From Caryophanales bacterium UBA4278 (GTDB lineage Bacteria > Bacillota_I > Bacilli_A > RFN20 > CAG-826): 64,000 nucleotides of DNA. The notes under the pieces are model-generated. The model worked only from the letters and a program-made list of their open reading frames with translations. It was not told where the DNA came from and did not search any database. The translations under genes and the position numbers were made by a program. The stretch lies in the NCBI GenBank assembly GCA_002395065.1, contig DGVS01000001.1:62001-126000 (forward strand). The letters run 5' to 3'. Shown here one piece after another: positions 45,318 through 53,900 of this stretch (the first letter of the stretch is position 1; each line of letters opens with the position of its first letter).

Positions 45318-45371
45318 CCAGCAAATCTCGGTTAATTAGTAATGATCACACGCAAATCTCGTGTGATTTTA
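45316..45371. terminator. Two hairpins with GCAAATCT loops ending the HAD gene
   Basis: AACC-AGCAAATCTC-GGTT (45316-45333) and ATCACACG-CAAATCT-CGTGTGAT (45345-45367, perfect 8-bp stem followed by TTTATTTT) share the loop GCAAATCTC. CCAGCAAATCTCGG (45318-45331) is a diverged copy of the dispersed word. The second hairpin also faces the end of the pseudouridine synthase gene. Confidence 0.75.
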
Positions 45372-46328
45372 TTTTCTTAATTTATCCAGTATTTCCTCTT
45401 CTTTTTTTGGAAGCGGAGCAACAAATGTTTTGTTCGTTAAGTAAGAGAGATGACCACTAATTTTCTTAAAGTGAATTTGATAAGCATGAAGGAATTGGTT
45501 ATCAAATTTATAGATGTCCTTGAATTCCTTGTTTAAGGCAAAATCACCATATTTTCCATCTCCGACAACCGGATATCCTTTGCAGGAGAGATGAACTCTG
45601 ATTTGATGGGTTCGACCAGTAAAGATTTGGACTTTTACTAACGAAAGATCATTATAAAACTTGAATGGTTCAACTCTAGTTAAGGCTGATTTTCCCAGTT
45701 TTGAAATTTTGACTAATCCTGATTTTTCATCTTTAAGTAAAGGGGCGTCAATCATCATTGCCTCTTCAAGATGACCTTTTACTAAAGCAAGATAGATTTT
45801 ATCGATTTCTTCTTTATCTTTGAATAAATCTTCTAATTCTTGAAGACTAACTAAATTTTTAGCAAATAAGACCAGACCGCTAGTATTACGGTCTAATCTA
45901 TGTGCTGGAGCAGGTCTAAAGCCTTGGTTTTCGTTTGGGTCATATTCACCTTTATAATAAAGATAATTTAAAACTTCATTAGCAAGCGTTACGCGTTGTT
46001 CATCTTTATTCCCATGAACAAGCAATCCGCGTGGTTTGTTAATGATTAAAATATTGTCATCTTCATACACGATAGGATGGTTCAAGGAAACCTTCTTAAC
46101 CTTTTTAGGTTGATTAAACTCTTTTAGTTGATCATCGGTTACATAAACACGAAGTTCATCACGTTCATTTAAGATATAACTTTCTTTGACCCAATGACCG
46201 TTGATTTTGACGTCTTTTTTACGAAACAGCTTATAAATAAAAGACAAAGGTGCTTGCGATAAATATTTTCTTAAGTACTTATCTACTCTTTGGTGTGCTT
46301 CTAAAGAAGAAATCGTCTTTTCTAACAT
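45369..46328 (-). CDS. RluA-family 23S rRNA pseudouridine synthase
   Basis: The 319-residue protein has an S4 RNA-binding domain (about 1-75, LSQAPLSFIYKLFRKKDVKINGHWV) and the RluA-type catalytic domain with AHRLDRNTSGLVLFAK (catalytic Asp in HRLD) and GRTHQIRVHLS. It is of the RluD/RluC type that modifies 23S rRNA; exact site is not determinable. A TATAAT on the minus strand ends 11 bases before the ATG and belongs to a symmetric divergent promoter with tRNA-Ser(GGA). Confidence 0.93.
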   Translation of the reverse strand: MLEKTISSLEAHQRVDKYLRKYLSQAPLSFIYKLFRKKDVKINGHWVKESYILNERDELRVYVTDDQLKEFNQPKKVKKVSLNHPIVYEDDNILIINKPRGLLVHGNKDEQRVTLANEVLNYLYYKGEYDPNENQGFRPAPAHRLDRNTSGLVLFAKNLVSLQELEDLFKDKEEIDKIYLALVKGHLEEAMMIDAPLLKDEKSGLVKISKLGKSALTRVEPFKFYNDLSLVKVQIFTGRTHQIRVHLSCKGYPVVGDGKYGDFALNKEFKDIYKFDNQFLHAYQIHFKKISGHLSYLTNKTFVAPLPKKEEEILDKLRK

Positions 46329-46339
46329 AAAGTAAATAT

Positions 46340-46370
46340 ATTATACATTTTAATAAAAGTAATGTATAAT
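46340..46370. promoter_or_regulatory. Symmetric divergent promoter (pseudouridine synthase / tRNA-Ser)
   Basis: ATTATACAT (46340-46348) and ATGTATAAT (46362-46370) form a perfect 9-bp inverted repeat. Each end carries TATAAT as the -10 of one direction and TATACA as the -35 of the other, 17 bases apart. Its length (31) and design equal those of the element at 27742-27772. Confidence 0.65.
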
Positions 46371-46381
46371 TACTCCGCAAC

Positions 46382-46472
46382 GGAGGATTACCCAAGAGGC
46401 TGAAGGGGCGGGCTTGGAAAGCTCGTAGGTGCTGAAAGGTGCGCTAGGGTTCAAATCCCTAATCCTCCGCCA
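46382..46472 (+). tRNA. tRNA-Ser (GGA)
   Basis: The acceptor GGAGGAT pairs with ATCCTCC, the anticodon loop TTGGAAA gives GGA, and the long variable arm is present. CCA is encoded. The downstream flank holds a decayed recombinase, so this tRNA is a candidate integration site. Confidence 0.97.
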
Positions 46473-46887
46473 AGTGAGAATGATCCGAACCCTTTTGGTT
46501 TGGATTTTTCTTTTTTGTTCAATAAATCCAATTTCTTTATCACAGTCTGGCTGGTCTTTGATGTTAAATTTTTTGCCCTTGTCTCCACTAAAATTGAAAT
46601 AAAATGTCATTGCGCCATTATCAAGCAAAACAACACGATTAACAAACAAATCAATCAATCTTTGTTTTGCAAGTGTGTTGCTTTCATTAATATCATTAAA
46701 TAAACATAAAAAGTCATAAAATATATGTTCGTTAGTGGTTTGATAGTGAGCATTTGTTGAATTGAAGGACGATTATTGTTTTTTCTGTCATAGCCCTGTC
46801 AATATATTTTTTGACAATAAATAAATCATTTGCTTCAGCATATTCTTTGCAAACTCTAACTTGACTTTCAACACATTGTTCTCTATA
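46473..46887 (-). pseudogene. Serine site-specific recombinase, frameshifted and internally deleted
   Basis: The reverse strand holds two ends of a large serine recombinase. The N-terminal piece (46887-46776) reads YREQCVESQVRVCKEYAEAND then YIDRAMTEKT; after a frameshift it goes on with NRPSIQQML (46774-46748), matching the DRAxSGxxxxRPxFQxML region of catalytic domains. It then joins, after a deletion of several hundred codons, the C-terminal piece (about 46747-46480), FYDFLCLFNDINE and RLIDLFVNRVVLLDNG, the usual tail of these enzymes. There is a stop codon at 46773-46775 in the C-terminal frame and no start. It lies directly after tRNA-Ser(GGA), consistent with a relic of a mobile element. 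Confidence 0.7.
46483..46517 (+). terminator. Terminator of tRNA-Ser(GGA)
   Basis: ATCCGAACC and GGTTTGGAT form a 9-bp stem (one G-T pair) around CTTTT, followed by TTTTCTTTTTT. It overlaps the 3' end of the recombinase remnant. Confidence 0.75.
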
Positions 46888-46990
46888 AGTATCTTAAGCA
46901 AAAAATAAAAAATATGCGATGAAACATCATTATTTTAGTTGATACATCATCCTATATTTGATCAAATGCTTTATATTAAGAGTTATTTTT
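46888..46990. other. AT-rich spacer between recombinase relic and lipoprotein
   Basis: About 100 bases of very AT-rich DNA. I see no clear promoter hexamer pair and no ribosome binding site for the following gene. Confidence 0.4.
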
Positions 46991-48025
46991 ATGGAATTTA
47001 AAACTGGAATTAAAGTTTTCCTTTCAATGTTATTAGTTAGTGGAACGTTGACATTAGCATCTTGTGGAGATACAAGCAAAGATGGGAAAAATCTAAGTTC
47101 AGAAGTTGTGCTAGTTAATCCAACTTCTAATATTGGTACATCATCCAGAACAAACACAACCACTGCCTCAAGTACAAGCAAAAATGATGGAAAGTCAAGC
47201 ATAACCACATCAATTTCGGGTGGAGAAGTGATTGATGACACTATAGAGAAAATTGGTTTTGAAACTAAAATTGAAAAGTCATATCAAGATAAAATAAATG
47301 AAAGACTTGAAGAAAATATCGTTTCTGATGTTGATGCAAAATATTTCACGATTAAAGATGATGCAACCCATGGCAAATCTTTAGAGGCAACAGGTTATGT
47401 AACTTTTGTAGATGGTGATGAGGTTAAACCAACAACACTTGCAATGCCACTTACCGATAATCAATATGAAACACTTTCTGCATTAAACGATGTAGATTAT
47501 ATTGAAACAAATGACTTGCAACAAAATTATAGTAAGGAGCAACTTTCTTCAGTTCACGATGTTGTAAGCGCAGAAGATGTTACATTTAGTTACGCAATAC
47601 TTGACGGCAAAGCGTGGAATTTGGATGCTTTATCTCCAAACAAAATGGAAAAAGCACTTGAGCAAAAGTATGAAAATTTAGTAAGTGCATATTTTTTGGA
47701 CGTTGATGGTAGAGATCCTATTAAGTCAATTGATTTAAAATATGTTGAAACTATAGATAATGGGTATTATGGCGATACAGTTCGTTTTGTTGGGACAACA
47801 ACATTGCAAAACGATAAAGTTAAGTCATTTGAAATAAAAATTTGTCCTAGTTCCCAAAACTATCAGTTTGTTAAAGATACCATAAAATCAACTGCTTCAA
47901 TCAACAAAGAAATGGCAGAGAATTACACGGCAGAAGAAATGTATTGCCTGTATACTGTTGCAAATGATGCAACAACAATACAAAAAATTTTTGCTATTGC
48001 TGGAGCAGGTTACAATTTATTATAA
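46991..48025 (+). CDS. Lipoprotein, function unknown
   Basis: From the ATG at 46991 the protein has 344 residues. It has a lipoprotein signal, MEFKTGIKVFLSMLLVSGTLTLASC, lipobox LASC with Cys25, then a Ser/Thr/Asn-rich linker (about 36-76) and an acidic soluble domain with no family I recognise. The upstream in-frame start at 46958 would add 11 residues before the signal and has no ribosome binding site either. The gene lies on the island between tRNA-Ser(GGA) and the Fic gene, uses more AT-rich codons than the core genes and ends at a clear terminator. Confidence 0.65.
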   Translation: MEFKTGIKVFLSMLLVSGTLTLASCGDTSKDGKNLSSEVVLVNPTSNIGTSSRTNTTTASSTSKNDGKSSITTSISGGEVIDDTIEKIGFETKIEKSYQDKINERLEENIVSDVDAKYFTIKDDATHGKSLEATGYVTFVDGDEVKPTTLAMPLTDNQYETLSALNDVDYIETNDLQQNYSKEQLSSVHDVVSAEDVTFSYAILDGKAWNLDALSPNKMEKALEQKYENLVSAYFLDVDGRDPIKSIDLKYVETIDNGYYGDTVRFVGTTTLQNDKVKSFEIKICPSSQNYQFVKDTIKSTASINKEMAENYTAEEMYCLYTVANDATTIQKIFAIAGAGYNLL

Positions 48026-48047
48026 TTTATTGAGAGTTTTCCACTAT

Positions 48048-48074
48048 AAGTAGGTTAATATCCTACTTTTTTTA
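48048..48074 (+). terminator. Terminator of the 46991 lipoprotein gene
   Basis: AAGTAGG-TTAATA-TCCTACTT followed by TTTTTT. Confidence 0.8.
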
Positions 48075-48232
48075 TTATCAGTAATCATCGTTTGCGTTAT
48101 ATGTTTATTATTGCTATATACTTAAAGTGGTTTTAATTCTTACCCCCAGCACCGATGTAAATTTTGGGGTTGGGATTGACTGCATTGTTTGCGCCACGAT
48201 TGATTGATACACTTACAAAAAAGTGCGTGTTT
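48075..48232. other. Intergenic stretch with possible gene remnant
   Basis: Between the lipoprotein terminator and the end of fic. On the minus strand a short open stretch ends NPNPKIYIGAGGKN-stop (about 48200-48139), which looks like a protein C-terminus but has no start here. A weak hairpin (CACTT-ACAAAA-AAGTG, 48211-48226) beside T-runs may end fic. Confidence 0.3.
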
Positions 48233-49126
48233 TTATTTATATTGAATACCGAAGTAATCTAAATATGTTTTAACAGTGTCTTGGCCATCTAAGCACGTAT
48301 CGATAAGCCAACCACGTTCTTGGTTCCAGTTTTTAAGACCTCGGTAATAGAATTCCTTTTTACTATCTAAAATGATAAATGGAACAATATTGTTTTTAAG
48401 GCATTCTTTAAATGCAATTAAGCGTCCAACTCTACCATTACCATCTTGAAATGGATGGATTCTTTCAAAGTTAACATGAAATTCAACTATCTCTTCAAAT
48501 GAATGAAAATCCTTTTGATTATAATCATCTACTAATTTCTTCATTTCAGTCTTTACTTGTTTTGGGTCTGTTGTTTCCATACCCCCAACTTCATTCGCTA
48601 ATAACTTATAATCACCAACTTTAAACCACGATTCTCTTGAATCGCTCGTTCCGGTTTTTAAAACTAAATGTAATTGTTTAATAAACGATTCAGACAATCT
48701 CCTTTTTGCCGATTCGATAGATAAATCCACGCATCTAAAATGGTTAACGGTTTCGATAATATCATCGATTTTAACGCTTTTATTTTCTAAACCAATTGTC
48801 TTAGTTTCATAAATATATCTAGTTTCATCATGGGTTAGTTTGCTACCCTCAATATGATTTGAATTATATGTTAATTCAATTTGGAGTTTGTGATATATTC
48901 CGCCTTTCACTGAATGTTCTTTTTCTCTTAAGAGAACATCTAATAATGATGGCATTTTGCTTGAATGTCTATTCTGCCTTTTTGGTTTTGTTACATTTTC
49001 AGGAATCATCCATGCTTTCCCTTTTAAATATGCGCCAACAACTCTTCCGGAAGCACAATAGTTTCGCACGCTTCTTCCAGAAACTCCCCATATCTTGCTA
49101 ATCTCTGTACTTGTTAAATACTTCAT
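48233..49126 (-). CDS. fic: Fic-domain protein with N-terminal DNA-binding HTH
   Basis: Fic proteins transfer AMP (or other groups) to hydroxyl groups of target proteins. The 297-residue protein has an N-terminal helix-turn-helix (about 1-45, TEISKIWGVSGRSVRNYCASGRVVGAYL, MerR/excisionase-like), an inhibitory helix with SNHIEG (Ser89-x3-Glu93-Gly94), and the complete catalytic motif HPFQDGNGRVGR (224-235). Having the inhibitory S/T-x3-E-G/N element inside the protein makes it a class II or III self-inhibited AMP transferase; such HTH-Fic proteins are often autoregulators. The ATG is 6 bases after a TATAAT, so it is predicted leaderless. It sits in the accessory island. Confidence 0.9.
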   Translation of the reverse strand: MKYLTSTEISKIWGVSGRSVRNYCASGRVVGAYLKGKAWMIPENVTKPKRQNRHSSKMPSLLDVLLREKEHSVKGGIYHKLQIELTYNSNHIEGSKLTHDETRYIYETKTIGLENKSVKIDDIIETVNHFRCVDLSIESAKRRLSESFIKQLHLVLKTGTSDSRESWFKVGDYKLLANEVGGMETTDPKQVKTEMKKLVDDYNQKDFHSFEEIVEFHVNFERIHPFQDGNGRVGRLIAFKECLKNNIVPFIILDSKKEFYYRGLKNWNQERGWLIDTCLDGQDTVKTYLDYFGIQYK

Positions 49127-49132
49127 GACATT

Positions 49133-49200
49133 ATTATATCATCTATCGGCAATTTATAAAGCAAAAGCTGTAAGAAAAATCAAAAGTTATCTTGCCGATA
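49133..49200 (-). promoter_or_regulatory. fic promoter with inverted-repeat operator
   Basis: TATAAT on the minus strand (49133-49138) ends 6 bases before the fic ATG. A 9-bp inverted repeat, TATCGGCAA (49144-49152) and TTGCCGATA (49192-49200), places one half-site inside the -35/-10 spacer and the other about 40 bases upstream. The HTH domain of Fic itself is the natural candidate to bind it. Confidence 0.55.
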
Positions 49201-49287
49201 TGTATCCTGACAATCGGTGTTTTGAACCTTTGTGTGTACTGGCAATTAAGGGTATTATTAATAAGACACTCAAGTATCTTTTTATTT

Positions 49288-50805
49288 TTATTCAGCCTCT
49301 TCAGCCGTATTATCACCGGTATTTTTATTTTTTAAGAAAAGGAAATAAACTCCAATTAATAAACCAATTAATCCAATGCCAATTAACTCAACAATTAATC
49401 CGCTAGGTTCAAAACTTGAATTCGGGAACACTCGGTCAATTAAACCAAGAACATCAATTCCAAGAATAAAAAGTGGAGCTATATATTTAATTAAAAATGC
49501 GAAAACATAATTAAATTTCCCCAGCAAAAGTCCTTCTTCTTGGAGTTTTTTACTTAAATAACGGAAATCAAATAATTCCTTTTTGTTCTTCGTTGGGAAC
49601 ATAAACCAACCAATACTTAAAGAAATAAATAACGCTGCAATCGGAATCACACAAGAGGTGACAATTTGATCAAGAATTTCTAGTAGGTTCAGACTTCCGA
49701 TTGTTAAAACACTCTTGTCGTTTAAAGCAAATCCAAGAGAGATTCCTATTGGAATGGAAACAACAAAAACAAATAAAGCAATGAAAATACATGCTTTCTT
49801 TCTTTTAATATTAAATCTTTGAATAAGATATTGGGCTGCAACCTCAATTAGAGAAATTAAACTAGTAATCGCGGCGATGGCAACCATTCCAAAGAAGAGG
49901 AAGGAAACTATCATTCCCGCTGTACCTAAAGTATTAAAAATCACTGGCATTGATGAGAAGAGTAAGACCATTCCATTGTCATCTAAAGAAATGCCTGTTG
50001 TTGCTTTATAGTGGTAAATTGCTGGGAAAATCGCTAATCCAGCAAGTAAAGCAACACCAGTATCAAAGATGGCTACCCAGACCGCACATTTACCAATTTT
50101 GATTTCTTTTCCAGTGTATGAACCATAGGCTAAAAGAGCACCGCAACCAACCGACATGGAGAAGAATGCTTGTGCCATTGCACCGAGGATTCCTTTTGCT
50201 CCTAAAGCTTTAAAATCTGGATTAAGGTAGAAATTTAATCCTTCTTTTACACCGCTTCCTAAACATAGGCAATAAATGACAATGCCGATTAAGATAACAA
50301 TCAGTGTTGGCATTAAAATTTTACTGGCATTTTCAATTCCTTTTTTCACTCCAAAAGAGATAACAACAATCGCTAAAGCGAGGAAAATTCCGGAATATAA
50401 AATGACTTCCCAGATGTTTCCAGAAAAACCTTTCAGATCAATCGGAGTCGATGAGAAAGAATAAACTGTGTATTTAATCGTAAATCCACCGATAACGGTG
50501 TAATAAAACGAGATTAGTAGGGCACCGACAATCATGACTAAACCAACCCAACCAAGGTTTGGATGGATTTTTTTAAACGAAGTCACGTTATTGGCTTTCG
50601 CTCTTTTGCCAATGTACATTTCACCAATGGATAAAGCTAAACCTAGGACAATAACACTTAAAATGTAGACAAAAACGAAGGCGGCGCCACCGTTTTGGCT
50701 AGTCTTATATGGAAAAGACCATAAATTGCCTAATCCAACAGAACCACCTGCTGTTGCTAGAATAAAACCTATGCCACTTCCAAAGCTATTTTTCTTTTGA
50801 CTCAT
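49288..50805 (-). CDS. SNF-family Na+-dependent transporter
   Basis: The 505-residue protein belongs to the neurotransmitter:sodium symporter family: it starts SFGSGIGFILATAGGSVGLGNLWSFPYKTSQNGGAAFVFVY, the TM1 signature with the unwound region GSVGLGNLW, and has 12 hydrophobic segments. Bacterial members (LeuT, MhsT, Tyt1) take up amino acids with Na+. This agrees with the sodium-type ATP synthase c subunit at 18745. It is divergent from the NRPS gene; a role in supplying amino acids to it is possible but not shown. Confidence 0.92.
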   Translation of the reverse strand: MSQKKNSFGSGIGFILATAGGSVGLGNLWSFPYKTSQNGGAAFVFVYILSVIVLGLALSIGEMYIGKRAKANNVTSFKKIHPNLGWVGLVMIVGALLISFYYTVIGGFTIKYTVYSFSSTPIDLKGFSGNIWEVILYSGIFLALAIVVISFGVKKGIENASKILMPTLIVILIGIVIYCLCLGSGVKEGLNFYLNPDFKALGAKGILGAMAQAFFSMSVGCGALLAYGSYTGKEIKIGKCAVWVAIFDTGVALLAGLAIFPAIYHYKATTGISLDDNGMVLLFSSMPVIFNTLGTAGMIVSFLFFGMVAIAAITSLISLIEVAAQYLIQRFNIKRKKACIFIALFVFVVSIPIGISLGFALNDKSVLTIGSLNLLEILDQIVTSCVIPIAALFISLSIGWFMFPTKNKKELFDFRYLSKKLQEEGLLLGKFNYVFAFLIKYIAPLFILGIDVLGLIDRVFPNSSFEPSGLIVELIGIGLIGLLIGVYFLFLKNKNTGDNTAEEAE

Positions 50806-50858
50806 AACTTATTTCCAATTATATAACAAATTAGTTATTCATAAATTAAAAATTATTG

Positions 50859-50864
50859 TAAAAT
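50859..50864 (+). promoter_or_regulatory. Probable -10 element of the NRPS gene
   Basis: TAAAAT (50859-50864), with a weak TATTCA 17 bases upstream, is the best -10 candidate. It leaves a leader of about 35 bases with GAGGTGG as ribosome binding site. Confidence 0.4.
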
Positions 50865-50906
50865 GTACTTATCGATAAATATTTATATTTATAAAGAGGT
50901 GGCGTT

Positions 50907-53900
50907 ATGAATGAAAGTAAGAAAACTACTTTAATCAATGATGCTGTGCCATTAAACCAAGCACAACTAGCGATTTATTTAGCATGTCAAAATCAAGAAG
51001 AAGGATGTAGTTACAATAACCCGGTTCTTCTCCGATTTGGTTTAGACACTGATGAAAAGAAATTATGTGAAGCTGTTACAAAAGCTTTTAAAAACCATCG
51101 TGGTTTATTCTCTTCCATCAGTCTGAATAAAGACGGATTACCACAAATGAGTTATAGCGAACTCATCGCTAAATTACCTATTTGTGAAGTAGAAAACGTT
51201 ACTGAAAAAGATTTTTCAAAAATCAAAGAAAAACTTGTTCAACCATTTAACCTTTCAAAAGAAAGATTATTTAGAGTCAAGTTATTCAAAACGGAAAAAT
51301 CGTTATATTTATTCTTCGATATTCACCACATCGTTTTTGATGGATATTCTTTAAAAATCTTGATGTCTGAATTAGTTCAATTCTACGAAGGAAAAGATGT
51401 TATAGAAGAAAAACATGACGCTTTTGAAGCTTCTTTAGAAGAAGCGAAAAAGAGAAGCGGCAAAAAATATGAAGATGCCAAAAAATGGTATTTAGAAAAA
51501 TTTGCTGATGTTGAAGAAGTCTCTTTACCACAAGGCGACAAAAAAGATAACGAAGTCAAATTTGGTGATTTTGAAATGTCTTTTGACATGAGTGTCAAAG
51601 ATATTGAATCATTCTGTGAGAAAAACAAGTGTAACGTTGCATCATTTACCACTGCTGCATTCGGTACACTTTTATCTCTTTATACAATGAATCGAAAGGC
51701 GGCGTTTGCTACGATTTACAATGGACGTCATGGTAACAAATATGAAAACACTGTCTCCATGTTTGTTAAAACTCTTCCTGTTTTATGCCAAAACGATGCT
51801 TCCTTAAGTGTCGTTGACTATGTTAATAACGTTCAAAATCTGCTTCTTGGAAGTATGCTCAACGATGTTTATTCGTTTGCTGAACTTGTTTCTAACTCTG
51901 GCTATACCAGTGAGGTTTTATTCGGTTATCAAGGTGATTTATTTGAAATCGACGAATTAAAGAGACTCCACGTTGAAAGAATTGATCTTCCATTTAACGC
52001 GACTGGAGAAAAACTCGCTGTTCAGCTATTTAATAAGAACAATAAACTTGTTTTTAATGTTCAATATCAATCTAATTTATATAGCGAAGAATGGATTAAA
52101 AACTTCGCTAAACGCTACGAAAGAGTCTTAAAAGCTTTCTTATCAACAAAGGATTTAAAAGATATTTCCTTAGTTAATAAAAAAGAAATAGAAGAAATTA
52201 TCAAGGTCTCTTATGGCGGAGATTTGTCTTATGACAAAACAAAGACATTTATTGATCTTTTCTTAGAGCAAGTCAAAAAACAGCCAAACAAAAAAGTTGT
52301 TTTTGATTCAACAGGTTCATACACCTACTCTGAACTTGATCAAGCATCGAACAAAGTCGCTCACTACTTAATTTCTCACAAAGTTAAGAAAGGTGAATTC
52401 ATCACTTTAAAAGTGAACCGTGTCAAAGAATTCTTTGCTGGTTTTATTGGTGCACAAAAAGCTGGCGCTGGTTATGTGCCAGTTGATCCGGCTTATCCAG
52501 AAGATCGTATTGAATACATGATTGAGGATTCGATGTCCAAAATCACCTTAACTGAAGATGCGATTAGAAAAATTATCGCTGAAGAAAAAGATGATTCTCC
52601 AATTAACCTTTGTAAAGTTAATTCGCCTGCCTACATGATTTATACTTCCGGTTCGACTGGAAAACCAAAAGGTGTTGTGATTGCTCAACACGCTTTAGTT
52701 AGTTTCCTTGCTTGGAACGTGATCGACTTTGACATTAATGAAAATAGTGTCGTTGCTGAACACCCAAGTTTCTCTTTTGATGCTTCAGTGATTGATTTAT
52801 ACACACCACTTGTTGTTGGTGCGTGTGTCCATATTCTTAACGAAGAAGTACGTAAAGACCTTGATTTAGCCTACCAATACATCATTGACCACAAAGTGAC
52901 AAGTGCTTGTATGTCCACCCAGATTGGTATGTCGATGATTAATCTTCATCCAGATGTCCCATTAAAATACTTGGTTGTTGGTGGAGAAAAATTCCTCCAG
53001 GTTGCAAAAACTAAAGTCAAAATTTATAACGCCTATGGACCAACAGAATTTACTGTTTCATCATCATATCAACTTGTTGATCAAAGTAGTGATAAAGATG
53101 TTCCAATCGGTAAAGCAGTTAAAAATACTTATTCCTTTATCTGCGATTATAACGGAAACCTCTTACCTTTAGGTATGGTTGGCGAAATCTGTCTTGCTGG
53201 TGCTCAACTTAGTGATGGTTATTTCCACCGCGAAGAACTGAACAAAGAAAGATTTATTCCTTGTAAGTTCCTTATAGGAAACAAGATGTATAAGACTGGT
53301 GACCTCGCTAAATATAACGAAGAAGGAACAATCGATTACTGCGGTCGTATTGACTTCCAAGTCAAACTCCGTGGCTTTAGAATTGAGCTCGGCGAAATTG
53401 AAAATGTCGCTTCTAATTATCAAGGTGTCCAACAATCCATCGCTCTTGTTAAAAATAAGTTACTAGTTCTCTACTTTGTTGCGGATAAAAAGATTGAAGA
53501 GAGTGACTTAAAAGCCCATATGGCAAGTAGTCTCACCGAATACATGGTGCCAAACATTTATATTCAGTTAGATAAGATGCCACTTACTCCAGGTGGTAAG
53601 ATTGACCGTAAAGCTCTTCCAGATGTCGAAAACAAATCAACCGATTTAGTTAAACCAACTAACGAAGATGAACAAAAGATCTACGAGATTTTAGTGAAAA
53701 TCTTAGGTTACGAAGACTTCGGAATCACCGATGATTTTGGTGATATTGGTTTAACTTCTCTTAGCGCAATGCAGTTTGCTTCTCTTTTATCTACATCCAT
53801 GAAGAAAACTATCCGCGTCAATGATTTAGTCAAATATCCAACTATACAAAAGATCGCTGCATTCTTAGGTGCTAAAAAAGAAGAAGCCACTTATAAACTT

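Noticed and set aside
46350..46658. Minus-strand ORF covering tRNA-Ser(GGA) and its 3' flank
   Set aside because: The lower half is the complement of the tRNA. The upper half is the C-terminal tail of a decayed serine recombinase, so it is not an independent gene.
49288..50805. SNF transporter as exporter of the NRPS product
   Set aside because: The family imports amino acids with sodium, and the gene is divergent. Proximity alone does not support export.
50806..50906. Second symmetric divergent promoter between SNF transporter and NRPS
   Set aside because: TATAAT (minus, 50818-50823) and TAAAAT (plus, 50859-50864) are 35 bases apart and not part of an inverted repeat with shared -35 hexamers.
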